In this document: piece after piece, positions 13,641 through 25,200 of the stretch
Numbering within the stretch: the first letter of the stretch is position 1
Layout of the letters: every line of letters starts with the position of its first letter
Origin: Hymenolepis diminuta
Taxonomy: Eukaryota > Platyhelminthes > Cestoda > Cyclophyllidea > Hymenolepididae
DNA: 64,000 nt
Reading direction: 5' to 3'
Assembly (NCBI GenBank): GCA_900708905.1
Contig: CAADRB010000010.1
Span: 237,054 to 301,053 of the forward strand
Notes under the pieces: model-generated
The model's database searches: none
What the model was told of the DNA's origin: nothing
What the model saw: the letters and a program-made list of their open reading frames with translations, nothing else
Position numbers and translations under genes: made by a program

Positions 13641-15168
13641 GAACCACCGTCAGAATTACGGATAGGAAATGGACGTTAATCAGAGGTTAGAATAAGACTT
13701 TTCCATGCCGATGAACCTATAAGATATAAGAGGAGGGTGAATTCAGAGAGGAAATAAATTGGCATGGAAACAAATCTGGTGATAAGTTATTCGAAAATAA
13801 TTAAGGCAGAAAAAGAAAAGCTCAAAAGTTAAATTATTCATCACCTTACGTCGGAAATATACTGGAGAAAAGGGCATTATGCAATGAAATGAGTTTGTTA
13901 AGCTATCTGATATTGTTTATTGTAGAAAAGTCAACTCCTATTTATAGGTTTTCAAATGTGTAATCAAATAAGTACTACTTTTAACATATATTACATCTAA
14001 TTAAAACGGATGGCAGAAGCTGTTCAGTTGAAGTCTGAAGAATTTAGGATAGAGGCAAGCCTAAGAAACGAGAGCTTCATTCCAAACTTATTCAGATTGT
14101 CTGCAAATTTAAATTTGTTTGTTCTATAATGTATTCAACTATTGTTTATTATAATCATGGTGAAAGTTCGGATATCACGAGTTCACCCGCCTTTCTCAAA
14201 CTTCCACAAGTCGGAGGAGTCTGTCGGTTTGTGGATAGTCTGCGCGTCTGTTACACATTCGCGAAGAGTCAATGACAACGATCATACAAGAAGACAAATT
14301 TTTCTTTTTCTCACGTCCCTTGATTGTGATTTGAGTTCAAGCAAGGATGTATTTTTATTAGGATTCAACATCCAAATCACACCTCTTTCTCGTCAAACAC
14401 CTGCATTGGATCAGCTTTGAACAAACTGAGATAGCCCGAAACTTTAAATTTTCTCTTTTTCAATAATCGGGAATTCAAAAAGGATTAGGCAATTATGTCA
14501 TCTTTACTTTTATAACATGTCCAAAGGTTAAGCCTACGCGTCTGTAGTTGTGCAGCAAAATTTCTCTTACTGTATATGGTCTAGCTTCATCTGTCAAAGC
14601 GTATTCTGAATAGCCTTTCATTTATTGCCATCCACTTGTCAATAGGCGAAGCAAACAAATAATATATAGGAAGTGGTTTGACGATGGTTTGAAATAGTTT
14701 TAAAGGATTCCTAATCGGTTCGATCTTAGAATCACCATGGGCATCATGGCCTCCGTGATATTCATGATATATTTATCCTGTGTCAATTTACTTGGTGACG
14801 CAACTGATCCAGGCCTGCCCCAACATTTATACTGACCTTTTTGTCACATACTATCATTACAAATTTACACCATTAGCTGTCCATGTATCTCTACCGTTAT
14901 TTTGAGTTATTTTACGAAGAAACAAGCCACTTAGGTTTCGGGTGTATTGGCCCATCCATAGTATTTCAACGTAGTTCTAGTGAAAAAAAACGTGAGTTGA
15001 TTTTCATAATTACAAAAGTAAAGATTGCACAATTTTCCTTCACGTGAAGCGAACCAAAATGCACTGACCACAAAAGTATTCATCTGAGTTTAATTTAAGT
15101 TCATTTTTCCTTTCCCCTTTTTCTCGCTCTCTTCACTTACACTTTTTTCTCTTATCCGTTCATTACAA

Positions 15169-17460
15169 ATGAACCCACTCATGAAATTTAACAAGGAATG
15201 CCTAGAGGCGCATAACAAGTAAGAGTCGTCCCTTTAATTCGCTACCAGGCGGTATTATTATCAATTATTTTAATATTTAGTAACTGTTGAATAAAGTAAT
15301 CACTTTTGATTATGAGATAGTCGAAATGAACGTAATTCAATGTTAAAAAATGAATGTCTATGTAATTCTTGTTTAAATTAAATCTTTTCTTTCTGTTAAA
15401 AAGTTTTAAAGTTTGTAGTTTGTTTAAAAAATCGATTTACAGTTATTTTTTCATTGTTTACCTTTACTATAAAGGACAATCCTTATATTTAAAGAGATAT
15501 TTTTGATAAATAAGTTAATATTTATGCATACAACTGGCAAACTTTAATTATTTTTATGCTTATCAGCTTAAATTCAATTTCCTTGAATTCTCAAATTAAT
15601 ATATGATAATTTATTGAAATTTTCTCGTTTGACGGCAGACTTCGGGCACTTCACGGATGCAAGCCACTGACCTATGACCCCGATCTGGCTAAACAGGCTC
15701 AGGGACATGCCGAATATCTAGCTTCCAAACGTCGAATGATACATAGCTTAGCTCTTGATTATGGTGAAAATATTGCAAAGAAAAGTGGCTCTCCGGGATT
15801 TAAATTAACGGGTACGTTAGTACTACTAATAAGAAAATGGTAGAATGGATTGTTGACAGTTTTATAATCTTTGCTAAGCACATGATTCGACCTTATTTGA
15901 AGGCACTGAAGCGACTCTGATGTGGTACAGTGAAATCAGCAGTTATGATTTCGACAAGGGAGATCAAGTCGAATGCGGTGAGTTACTAATTATATTTTAG
16001 AGTAATTTTTAATCAGACACAAACCTTGGCTATGATAATCAGTACTAAATGGCATTTTTCGATTATGGGTTTTCTCCTAAAAATAAAGTTTATGTAAGTG
16101 AAGTAATTGGAATAAGATGAGAAATTTTCGAAGCTTTCCGTAGAATTAGTGAAAAATTAGAGAACGGAGTTCTTTACTGCTTTAACTCTTTCTACAAGGT
16201 CGTACTTGAGACTGAAGTCTTCTCATTACTATATTAGTAGCTAACCGTAATAATTATGGTCATGCATTTGTTCTTCTTGGTCTGAGCTGCTGTAGCTATT
16301 GTGGTAGCCTAGATCACATGAATGATCTTATATCGGGGCTGTATAGACATACATTACCAACTATTGAATCATTAAACTACTATTTAAAATAGAAAATTAT
16401 AAAGAGATTCTAATTAACTAGTTTCAAACCAATTCATCTGGAAGTGACCATTTATTATACATTTCATTTATTGGAGTAATGGTAACGTATCTACCTGCAA
16501 CATTAGGTATTGTAATTGCATACGTTAATTGGGAGGCCATAACGATTTGAATGTTAACAATGTATGACGGGGAAAGTTTGATGAGCTACTGATTTGATTT
16601 TCAATCTTCTGAGAAATTAGCATGAAGGAGCCGTTATGTTCTGACATAATTTGTTTGCAATTCATCAACGGTCTTTGTTTCATACTGGCGATAAAATCGT
16701 TTTCAACCTATTTTGGTATAACAATGTTATGGTCTACTGGGGCCACTCTGATCGAATAGATTGAATAAGTCAAGCCACTTATGTTGTCAGATCAGTTCGG
16801 AGGTGGCAGGCAAGCCACCCCAATTTATTAATATGTAAATTAGGTTTATATTACAAAACATTTCTTCGATAGACGTCAGTCATGTCTCATCGTCGTAGTC
16901 TCGGTGTGATGATCGGCACCAGTTTAGGTATCTATGCTCAAACACAGCAACACCGACTGTGGACACAGTAGTGGAGATCTTATCGCCAGTCAATCATTTC
17001 TAATCGCCAGGTGTTGATAGACCTCTGCCGGCTATAGCATTAGGGGAATAGAAATAGAATTTGTAGATTCTTTTCATATTCCTTTGTGTGCTATCTACAT
17101 TTGGACTCTTTAACAACACATCCCTTTGTGTTCCGAATGCACGTCTTTCACACATCATTTTTTCCCACTTTGACAAGCTTATGGTAGATAACGGAGTAAG
17201 GTTCTAGCACAATAAAGTTATTTCAATCGGCTCAAACAGGTGTTTTCTTCTTTATCCAAGGTCATTTCACTCAGTGCGTGTGGGAGAATACTGAGAGGGC
17301 AGGGTTCGGTTATGCGAAAACACGAGAGGGAGATGTGGCGATTGTGGTAGCCCAATACAGACCTCCCGGCAACTACTCTGGTGACTTTCCAAGGAGAGTG
17401 CCTCCTCCAATTAATGGAAAACCGAATGTGCCAACTATTAAGGATGTGTCTATCATGTGA
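15169..17460 (+). CDS. GAPR-1/GLIPR2-like CAP-domain protein (venom-allergen-like, group 2 type)
   Basis: Four coding exons: 15169-15218, 15639-15811, 15903-15977 and 17261-17460. All junctions are GT..AG and in phase, giving 165 residues, close to the 154 of human GLIPR2. The CAP domain fills the protein. EAHNKLRALHG (14-23) spans the first junction, and YGENIA and GHFTQCVW are the CAP signatures. The four CAP-cavity residues are present: His52, Glu60, Glu85 and His101. There is no signal peptide, so an intracellular, membrane-associated role like GAPR-1 is expected. The Gly2 that is myristoylated in human GAPR-1 is absent (the protein begins MNPLM), so membrane attachment may differ. Intron 3 (1283 nt) holds one copy of the 271-bp identical repeat. 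An AATAAA lies at 17945-17950. Flatworm CAP proteins form an expanded family, and this is the non-secreted type. Confidence 0.93.
16742..17012 (+). repeat. 271-bp high-identity repeat, copy A
   Basis: By eye this segment is identical over all 271 bp to the reverse complement of 25312-25582. One mismatch then follows, and a further seven bases match. It lies in intron 3 of the CAP gene, in the sense direction. It contains a GCCACT motif twice near its start, a short hairpin (AGGTGGC..GCCACC) and an ATCGCCAG motif twice near its end. It has no open frame of note and no clear TG..CA ends or target-site duplication. The lack of divergence points to recent insertion of a non-autonomous element, or to gene conversion. 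Confidence 0.93.
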
Positions 17461-17944
17461 TCATTTCTTTTCATGAATTCTACTTCAGCACATTCAGTCA
17501 ACGCTTGACTTTATTGCTTGTTTTAAGAAATGACAACACTAATTTTAAAAAATAACAGGGAATGAGTTAACAAACTTTCTTCCGAACTATTACAATAACT
17601 TGCTTACAATTTTAACAATTGAATGAAAGAAGTATCTACAGATAACAAGCGCAGAAGCCCGTAGTTTTCATTAAGTTAATACGGTGCTAAACATAAAGTA
17701 ACAAAATAAGCCTATCTCCAAATGAATTCCGCTACTTCGCATGAAAATTTAAATCGGTCATGATCAAATCAAATAAGGGGCGAAAAATTGAGAACATTTA
17801 AAATTCAATAAGGTAAATTAATCGAAGTTGGTAAAGGACTGTTTCACCTATTTGGGCTGTTGACCTTGAAATATTGTTTGAATGCTTGATTGCCGGTGAG
17901 CCCCACCGGAGTATTGTTTAGCTTCTCTTCTTACATCTTCTCTT

Positions 17945-17950
17945 AATAAA
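17945..17950 (+). terminator. Possible poly(A) signal of the CAP gene
   Basis: A canonical AATAAA 485 nt downstream of the CAP stop codon, on the coding strand and before the next gene. Its use is inferred from position only. Confidence 0.45.
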
Positions 17951-18736
17951 GTTTGTTCCTACCAACAACGAGTTTTGAATTGCAATTCTACGTGGGAAAT
18001 CCTGTGCAAATAATTATTTTATAAGCAAACTAAAACTTCAATGCTAGTGCTTTTAATTTCAGTTACATAATAAATAACATACTTTTAACGTTAACTAAGT
18101 GACACACGGAATTTTGCATTTGCTACTTTTCGACATGACCATTAAGCCTTGTATAAAAGTCTAGATATTCTCAATAAAGAGTCTACAATGCAGCTTTTTA
18201 TGCAATTTCATTGCGTAAATCATAATGGTATTTGAATAAATCAACCATTTGTGGATCGCATAAGATGAAATACTCTATTTAGAAATTCTATTTTGATGGA
18301 AAGCATACAATAACAGTGGACAATTTTCAAAGCCATTCGAATTCTTCTCCCATTTAACTGCTAAAAGGGAATTTAATTTGCTCAAATAACCGGAAAGTTA
18401 TTTGAAAGTTCTTATTATTACCCCAATATTATCCGTCATTCAGACTTATATTTTATAAATGCTGGCATTATTAGAAATGCCGCCAAATATAATTACCAGA
18501 AGCTGAAAATTCATTGGCTAGTGAATCGTATGTCGTCTATCAATTAGGCATGATATTTAGTTTATCTTATTTACTCGCAACTATCTTCATTTAACGCGCT
18601 TTATTACTATTTTCATACAATTTAATAAATAAATATTATTATTGTGTCCAAATTTTATCCGATTTTAAAACATTGCATATCTATTTCGCATTTGTATCTC
18701 TAAATGTACTTTTATTTGGTGGTTAGCAAACTAGAA

Positions 18737-21689
18737 ATGTGGAAGATTTTCGCTGGTTTGTGCGTTCGTCGGCCTGCTATTGTGAGTCCGACGCTGACAC
18801 CGCTTCAACTTCAAATGCAGGATTTCTATGCCAATTTAGAGGTTCAAAAAAGTCATCTCTCATCTCATGAATTACGTCACCGCAACGATCTTGAACGTAT
18901 CGCTCAAATGGCTCGAGATCAACAGTCCGATGGAGTTTATTCCTCTCCTAACTCACGTCGTCATTCTGCATCCGACGATTCTGCATCATCCCTTCTCACA
19001 GCTAAGGATATGGAACTTTCTTGGGAATCAGATGAAAAAGAATTTTGGAATGAAATCGGCAAATTAGGTCTGTTTTTTTCTTTTATGGCACTTAGATATT
19101 TATAAATGTAAATAATTTTCACTGTCATTCTTTCCATTTAGCTTCAGTGAAAAGAAACATTATTTGAGAAATTTTGAACAGAATTAAATTAATTTTGAGA
19201 ATTTAACAACCATTTATATCATTTTATGCTTCTCATTTTTTTATTTCTTTCAGTTTGTGTTCATTTATCCATTCGTTTTTTAATTGTTTTAATTTTACAT
19301 TTTGATATTTATTTAATGTACATTAACTTTATTGTTCAATTTGATATAATTTCTTTAACAATCTTAATCATTACTTGACCCCATATTCGATACCATTACT
19401 AAATCGTTAAATTATATTAAGTCAGTTAATTTCGTCACTTACTTTACCTCTGGAAGAAAAGATTTCTCTAAAGATTAAATACGATTCGGTATTGAATGTT
19501 TTAAAATTTCTGTTCCTCGAGCATAAGAGTTTTCTACTATAGTTCTTCCATGTTTGTACTCTTTAATGAAGTATCTTCGGGGCTTATACATCTTTAACAA
19601 TGGAGTACCGATTAATTAGATATCCTATCAGTTCCATTACCCGTTTTTTATATATAAACAGAACTCCTATTTTAAATGAAGAAAGAATAACATTTCTTCA
19701 ATTTTAAATCAAGTAATTTTTCTTCTTGCCCTAGAATCGAACAAATAATTCAAGATGTGCTGATTTGAATACTAGCATTCAATATTTTATTCTGAATCTA
19801 TGGATTTCCTATTGTCAGAATTATTCGATAATCTAATTCGAACAAGTATTGATTTTCATACTTGACCAATGTCTGCTCGTGCCACAGTGATTAATGTACT
19901 CGTCTGCAGAGTCAGGTGTCACGAGTTCGATGATTATTGGCGTCCATCCATTGGACGGAATACCCGAATGCACAAATTAAGTCTGCCTAATAGAGCGAGA
20001 GAGTGGCAATGTTCGCTTTTCTCATGAGGGAGTCCCCAGAATGTTAGTTCTTTACCCAAGATGAACTTTGAAAACTTTAATAAATAGGCATGCGGGGTCA
20101 TTGGCATAGCAGGGTTGTTTTATGCTAAAATCCATAGATTTCTGGCGTAAGGAAGCGCATTCTTCGATTTTTATGACTAATGGCTCGGATTAATGCTTGT
20201 CAGCAAAGGTTTAAGATGGTCATCTTTTTATCCTAATCTTGACTCCATTGTAGTGTAACGGTCACTCTTCTTTCCCTTAATTAAACAGGTGTCACGCCAA
20301 GAAAAGAAGGCGATGATCCACAGATGGCAGATAAGACGACTCCAACAAACACTGCTTGGCGCTACCTCGATCGCAATTTGATTCTCCTGACTCGTCAACG
20401 ACTTGGCAGTGCTTTCGATTGGGGCTTACCTGTAATTGAAGTCGCTGGCAATGCCACTCTTCGTTCGGTGAGTTTTAGTTTTATCATTAGTAGTAGGAGG
20501 AGTTATCGTAGAATATAAATCATTGTATTGAGTCTTGTTGGATTATAATCTCTACAATCTCTTTGCCTTTATGTTTAAATGTTTTGCCATGCTGAGAATG
20601 TGTGACTTTTTTATTTATGCAATAGATAATTTAAGGATGGGGAAATATCTCCTGTTAATTTGTTCATTTGTTTCACCGGAATAGTTCAAAAGGGGTTTTG
20701 AGGGCTAATATGACAAAACAAAGCGTGGGTAATCTGCAGGCATGCAGTTCTCCTAATCTATAGCTGATTTATCGAAGTTGATGCACAGGTAGTACTCAAT
20801 TAAAGGTGTCTGTGATGATTGATACCTGTGTTCCCAACCCCTCATTAACACTCCCTCAAATTCTCAGTTCATTTATATAATCTCGTTCACCTCCATGTTC
20901 ATCTCGTCTTCTGAAAACTTCTTGTCCTAACTACTCACTATAACCAATGCAGTTACTGGAAATAGCAGCAAGAAGTGATGAGAATCAGCTCTAGCAAGAT
21001 GTGTCGGCAGCATGTTAGTTTATACTTGCACTTCCGCCTATTTGAAATCGATATTGTCTTGTCATTAGTGATTAGTTGCTTGATATAACAATTGGCGACG
21101 CATATGAGATCAAATTTATGACAATTGGTGAAGTAGGTACGAAAGCCGATAATACTGTAATAAATGGTGACGCAAATGAGATTGCCAATAAAGTGTGAAA
21201 GTGGGGAAGTTGTCAGAGATATTATGTTGCAGTTTTTCCTTCCAATCACTATCATTCGCTAGTTAAAAAACTTAATCATTTTTCTCTGAATCATTTCAGG
21301 CAGCTGAGGAACTGGCAAAATCCCTTCTTCCTTCTGAATCCCATTGGAAGATTGTAGGAAATAGTCCTGTAGCCGTGCACAAGTACGCCTTTCGTATGGC
21401 CAGCGGTGGCAAACAGCGTGTACAGGTTCGTTTCATCAAGTTCTTCCACTCGTACACATTCTCAAATCTAATTATGTTAACTAGTCTCTTGTTTTACTGC
21501 TTTTAGATGTACTTTCTAAATGCATATGTGGACAAGTTATGGAGAGGAGAAAATGTGATGGTTGAAAAGAGTGAGAACAGTGGGGAAGACCGGGCGAATT
21601 TTGCCTGGTCTACTCTCGAAGAAATGGATGCCTTTCTGCATGACAAACAATTGCTTAGACGCCTTCGCACTTTCATCGTAGACTACTAA
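18737..21689 (+). CDS. MRPL46: Mitochondrial ribosomal protein L46 (mL46)
   Basis: Four exons: 18737-19067, 20289-20467, 21300-21425 and 21507-21689. Junctions are GT..AG and in phase, giving 272 residues against 279 in human MRPL46. The start chosen begins MWKIFAGLCVRRP, a short basic/hydrophobic leader that fits mitochondrial import. An in-frame ATG at 18704 would add 11 residues. The middle contains the family's NUDIX-like core: LDRNLILLTRQ, then WGLPVIEVAGNATLRSAAEE, then VGNSPVAVHKYAF (counterpart of FLGNAPCGHYTFKFP in mammals). The C-terminal exon has an aspartate/glutamate-rich helix ending LRTFIVDY. The role is structural, in the large subunit of the mitochondrial ribosome, with no NUDIX hydrolase activity expected. 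Intron 1 carries a SINE. The gene is convergent with the NOP9-like gene. Confidence 0.9.
19881..20060 (+). repeat. tRNA-like SINE copy 2 (in MRPL46 intron 1)
   Basis: The head GTGCCACAGTGATTAATG resembles a pol III box A, and GAGTTCGATGATT resembles box B. The body AATTAAGTCTGCCTAATAGA then leads to CTCATGAGGGAGTCCCCA, which aligns block by block with the copies at 13420-13640 (opposite strand) and 34700-34910. The insertion is intronic and in the sense direction of the host gene. Confidence 0.62.
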
Positions 21690-21813
21690 AGCCCGTGTGT
21701 CTTCCATCTTTATATACGTATTTCGTATTTTCCCTTGTACAGAATGATAATAATTGTCTTTCGATTTTGTAAATTGTTTTTATGTTCTACGAATTCCATT
21801 GATAATCTTATTT

Positions 21814-21819
21814 ATTAAA
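21814..21819 (+). terminator. Probable poly(A) signal of MRPL46
   Basis: An ATTAAA hexamer 125 nt after the MRPL46 stop codon, the first poly(A)-like hexamer downstream. Confidence 0.5.
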
Positions 21820-21934
21820 ATCTACTTATCACGTGTCAGTAGTATGTATAAATCAAATTTCAAGGCGGACACCAGCCACGCGCCAGGTTAGAGACCACAG
21901 TATCTATCGGTGTAACCTAATAGTCAGAATGATT

Positions 21935-21940
21935 TTTATT
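21935..21940 (-). terminator. Possible poly(A) signal of the NOP9-like gene
   Basis: Reads AATAAA on the minus strand, 276 nt past the stop of the NOP9-like gene and only about 120 bp from the MRPL46 signal on the other strand. The two 3' ends therefore nearly meet. Confidence 0.45.
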
Positions 21941-22215
21941 ACACATAGAAATCCGTCAAAGGTCTAGTTTTTTCGAACAAGTTGAAGAGGGATTCATAAA
22001 TGCACCCTTCCCTTTTACTGGACAATCTTACTCTTCCCCACTCCTATGATCAAAAATTAAAGTTATTTTTTATCGCAATGAGTAGTAATGACAAGAACTA
22101 ATATTTCATTCTCCCAAAGCACTAGTCCACCAGGCTGCATAAGAAAAAAATATATTAATCGAGGTAAATTTATATACACTTAGAGTACAGACAAGAAGAC
22201 ATGGATGCCTCAAGT

Positions 22216-25200
22216 TTAACTCCTCTTTGCCTTCTTGTTCTGTTTCTCCTCCAGTCGCTTTAGTTTGCGGAAATCTGTGGGAAATTTTCGTTTAAATGTG
22301 CTTTTTTGGGCTCCCTTGCCTGCAGACCCAGACTGCTTCCCCACGGTAGTAATAGCGGCAGACCCGCTGAGTTTGGCTTCTCGCCAAAGTTTGGGATTCT
22401 TGGAGTAGGCTGCGCTGCCCACTAAATTCTCCACAAAACGACCGAATTTCGAGCTGGCTATTCTATCGGAGGCTGGGGCAAGGGCCTTGGCTAATTCTTC
22501 TCGAATGGACATCATGACGTTGACCTGTTGTTTTGAGGATTGTGAAGTGATAATATCGCCACTACGCCATAGAGCCTCTATCACCCGACTCCCCGACTGA
22601 TCTGTAGCGAGTATTTTCAGAACAGACTGCAAATTTGGAGAATAGAAGTTGATTAACATTTGGAATGTAACCTAGCCTCTGTAGTGGAGGGTAGAGATGC
22701 CGCTACTAGATGTATGCTTTCCACTATTAACGTTAATATGAACAGATCGTGCGATAAACAATAACGACCCCGTATTAATGAGTGATATTTTCCACTCAAA
22801 AGCGTTCGAACTGGATTCCAAACTAACGGAATACCTTTACATATATATCAAGTCAAGCACTAATTCCACCCGTAATGATCTTCTTAAGGGTTATCAGGGT
22901 ACAAATTAACATTTGTTTTTCCCAGATAAGAAGACCAAGAATTAAGTAGGACGAGAGGAAGATATGAGAGAAAAGGGAAGGGAACAAGCATCATCCATAA
23001 GCGAGTGGAACCTGAGTTTTGATAAAGAGGGCATTCTCCGCCCCTCGATGAGCAAGTAGTGGAAAATAAAATCTAACAATTAGAGCAGCGCAGAGTTTCG
23101 AGTCAATGAACTACAAGGACGAGCAAATTGCTTCTCTAGCTCAAGGACCAAAATCTCCCAATTTTCCCTTACTCTCTCCCTCCGTGAATACAGTGATCAT
23201 TTATCATCACATATGCAATTTCAGTTGGTCTTTCATTAGTTCAGTTATTGAAAATCCAGTTCAGTGAGGGAGACGCTGATGAAGAAAATCGGGCATAAGG
23301 CGATTGAAAGCAAACTCAAATTCAAACTATTGTACCTAAACTTTAAATGATTCGATGTCATCTATGTCAATGAATCAGCTGCGGCTCAGAAGAACTGCAG
23401 TATTATTTACAAGAGGATAATAAATGCATGAAAAGCATATAGTGCTATATTTACGTCAAATTCCTAAAGGACCTATCAGATAACTAGGGACAAAGTACCA
23501 TCGACTTAAAAACAATGGTTAATGAAAACTCTGCCTCAACCAGAATTTATCGAACTATTCAGTAAGGCAATTAAGGTTCATTATTGTATGACCTAAACAT
23601 ATGGCTTAAAGGACATAAAAGTAAACTGGCATTTCAAGGCAACTTAAATCAGCCGTCTACACTAATGAAGCTAGTAGCGCGCGCACGATGGCTCATACCT
23701 CCAAACATCCTAGTTGCAAGCTGACTGTCCATCAACGTCCAAAGAACGCGAAATTAGTGAACCCCATTATCGTAATTCAATATGTCCTCTTTATCGCTAC
23801 CCGGGTTCTACTCGCTCAGTACTGACGCCTTTTGCATTTCCTTCTTATTCCCAATTCTTCTTCTTACTTCCCTCCTCACTCATTTCCACTTGCCCTACAT
23901 ACATATGGTCCACTTAACTCTTGGTCTTCCCATTTGGGAAGAGCTATTGCATCCTATTAGCCTTTAAGAAGATCATCTGTTTCGCAAGGGAATTTCCGTG
24001 CCTAAATTGATCGAAATATTAGTGACATGGTCGGGATAAGAGCTACTTTACTTTCATACAAAAACAATCCATACTTACCTTGAGGGACTCAAAAATGTGC
24101 AACTTTCTTTGTTCGGGAACAGAAGGTGAGAGAAGGGCACTTTCAATAACTCGATGAAGCATACAATTTCGAGACCATGCGAACATTTCATTGGGTGGAA
24201 GACTGGCTAAACTTGCTGCCAGACGTATAGGACGATGACTGAGGAATCCGAAAACCTCCTCGGCCAGTAGACAACCTGCCAACTGACATGACGTTACCTT
24301 TTCACCAGCTAATTGGGAGAAAAAACAAGTCAGTATTAGTAATCTCAAAAGACAGGAAGCATATGTAAAATCAAATTACGACACTATAACTTATAGCTGT
24401 AAAAAAGCAGTATTCAGTGAGGTCACAATCCATTTTCAAGAACACAAATTTCTAAATGAAGAAAAAGAACGTGGCAATTAAAACCTCCTAGAGTCAGGTA
24501 TCTGCAATGGCCTTTCTATAATAGCATTAAGAGTATCTGCTAACAACAATACTATAAGGCTAGACCTAAGGGAGCTATCAATATAAAAAAACTTGCTCAG
24601 CGGATTGGTCTGAAAAATTCCGAAGACAAATTTAGACAAAGATGAAGTCTCGCTCATAATATTTGAGACAGTTTTCCGAATTGACAAGGTTCCCAAGTCC
24701 AGTCTTAAATTTAGGGCAGATATGTCCTGGAAATCCCCTCCCCTTGTTTGTGACCTGTCTTCTGAAAACGTATGAAACAGATTCCGAAACACAACCCCTT
24801 CCTGTACCAACCCAACGGGACGTAGTCACTTAATCTCGCGCCTTCTTACTTTGGGTATAAAAGATGTGAAAAATTGGGGAAAGTGGGGGAGGGTGGGGAT
24901 AGGGTTGAGAGTATAGCCATTGCTTTGGACATCCAAGGTAGCAGTAGAAAGCACTAACATGCTGCGAAAAAAGATTGTCTCTAGACGGTTATGAAACGCA
25001 TGCATAATTCTCTGACATGGAAACTTCTTAATAGCTACTGGGTACAAATAAAGACTAGAAGCAAAGCATACACGAATGAAACCCTATTTAAAAATTTGCG
25101 AGGTTTATGATAAGACCAGCAACAAAGATGCGAAACTCAGTCTTATGTGTGCTTGTTGTATAATGCTGAAATATACCCGTTAAATGTTCCCGAAAAAAGA

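Noticed and set aside
14142..14420. 92-codon plus-strand open frame upstream of the CAP gene
   Set aside because: No recognisable motif, no splice context linking it to the CAP gene, and the CAP gene is complete without it.
24478..24829. Overlapping minus-strand frames in NOP9 intron 4
   Set aside because: No domain or composition typical of protein, not needed for a continuous NOP9 reading frame, and lying in a repeat-rich intron.
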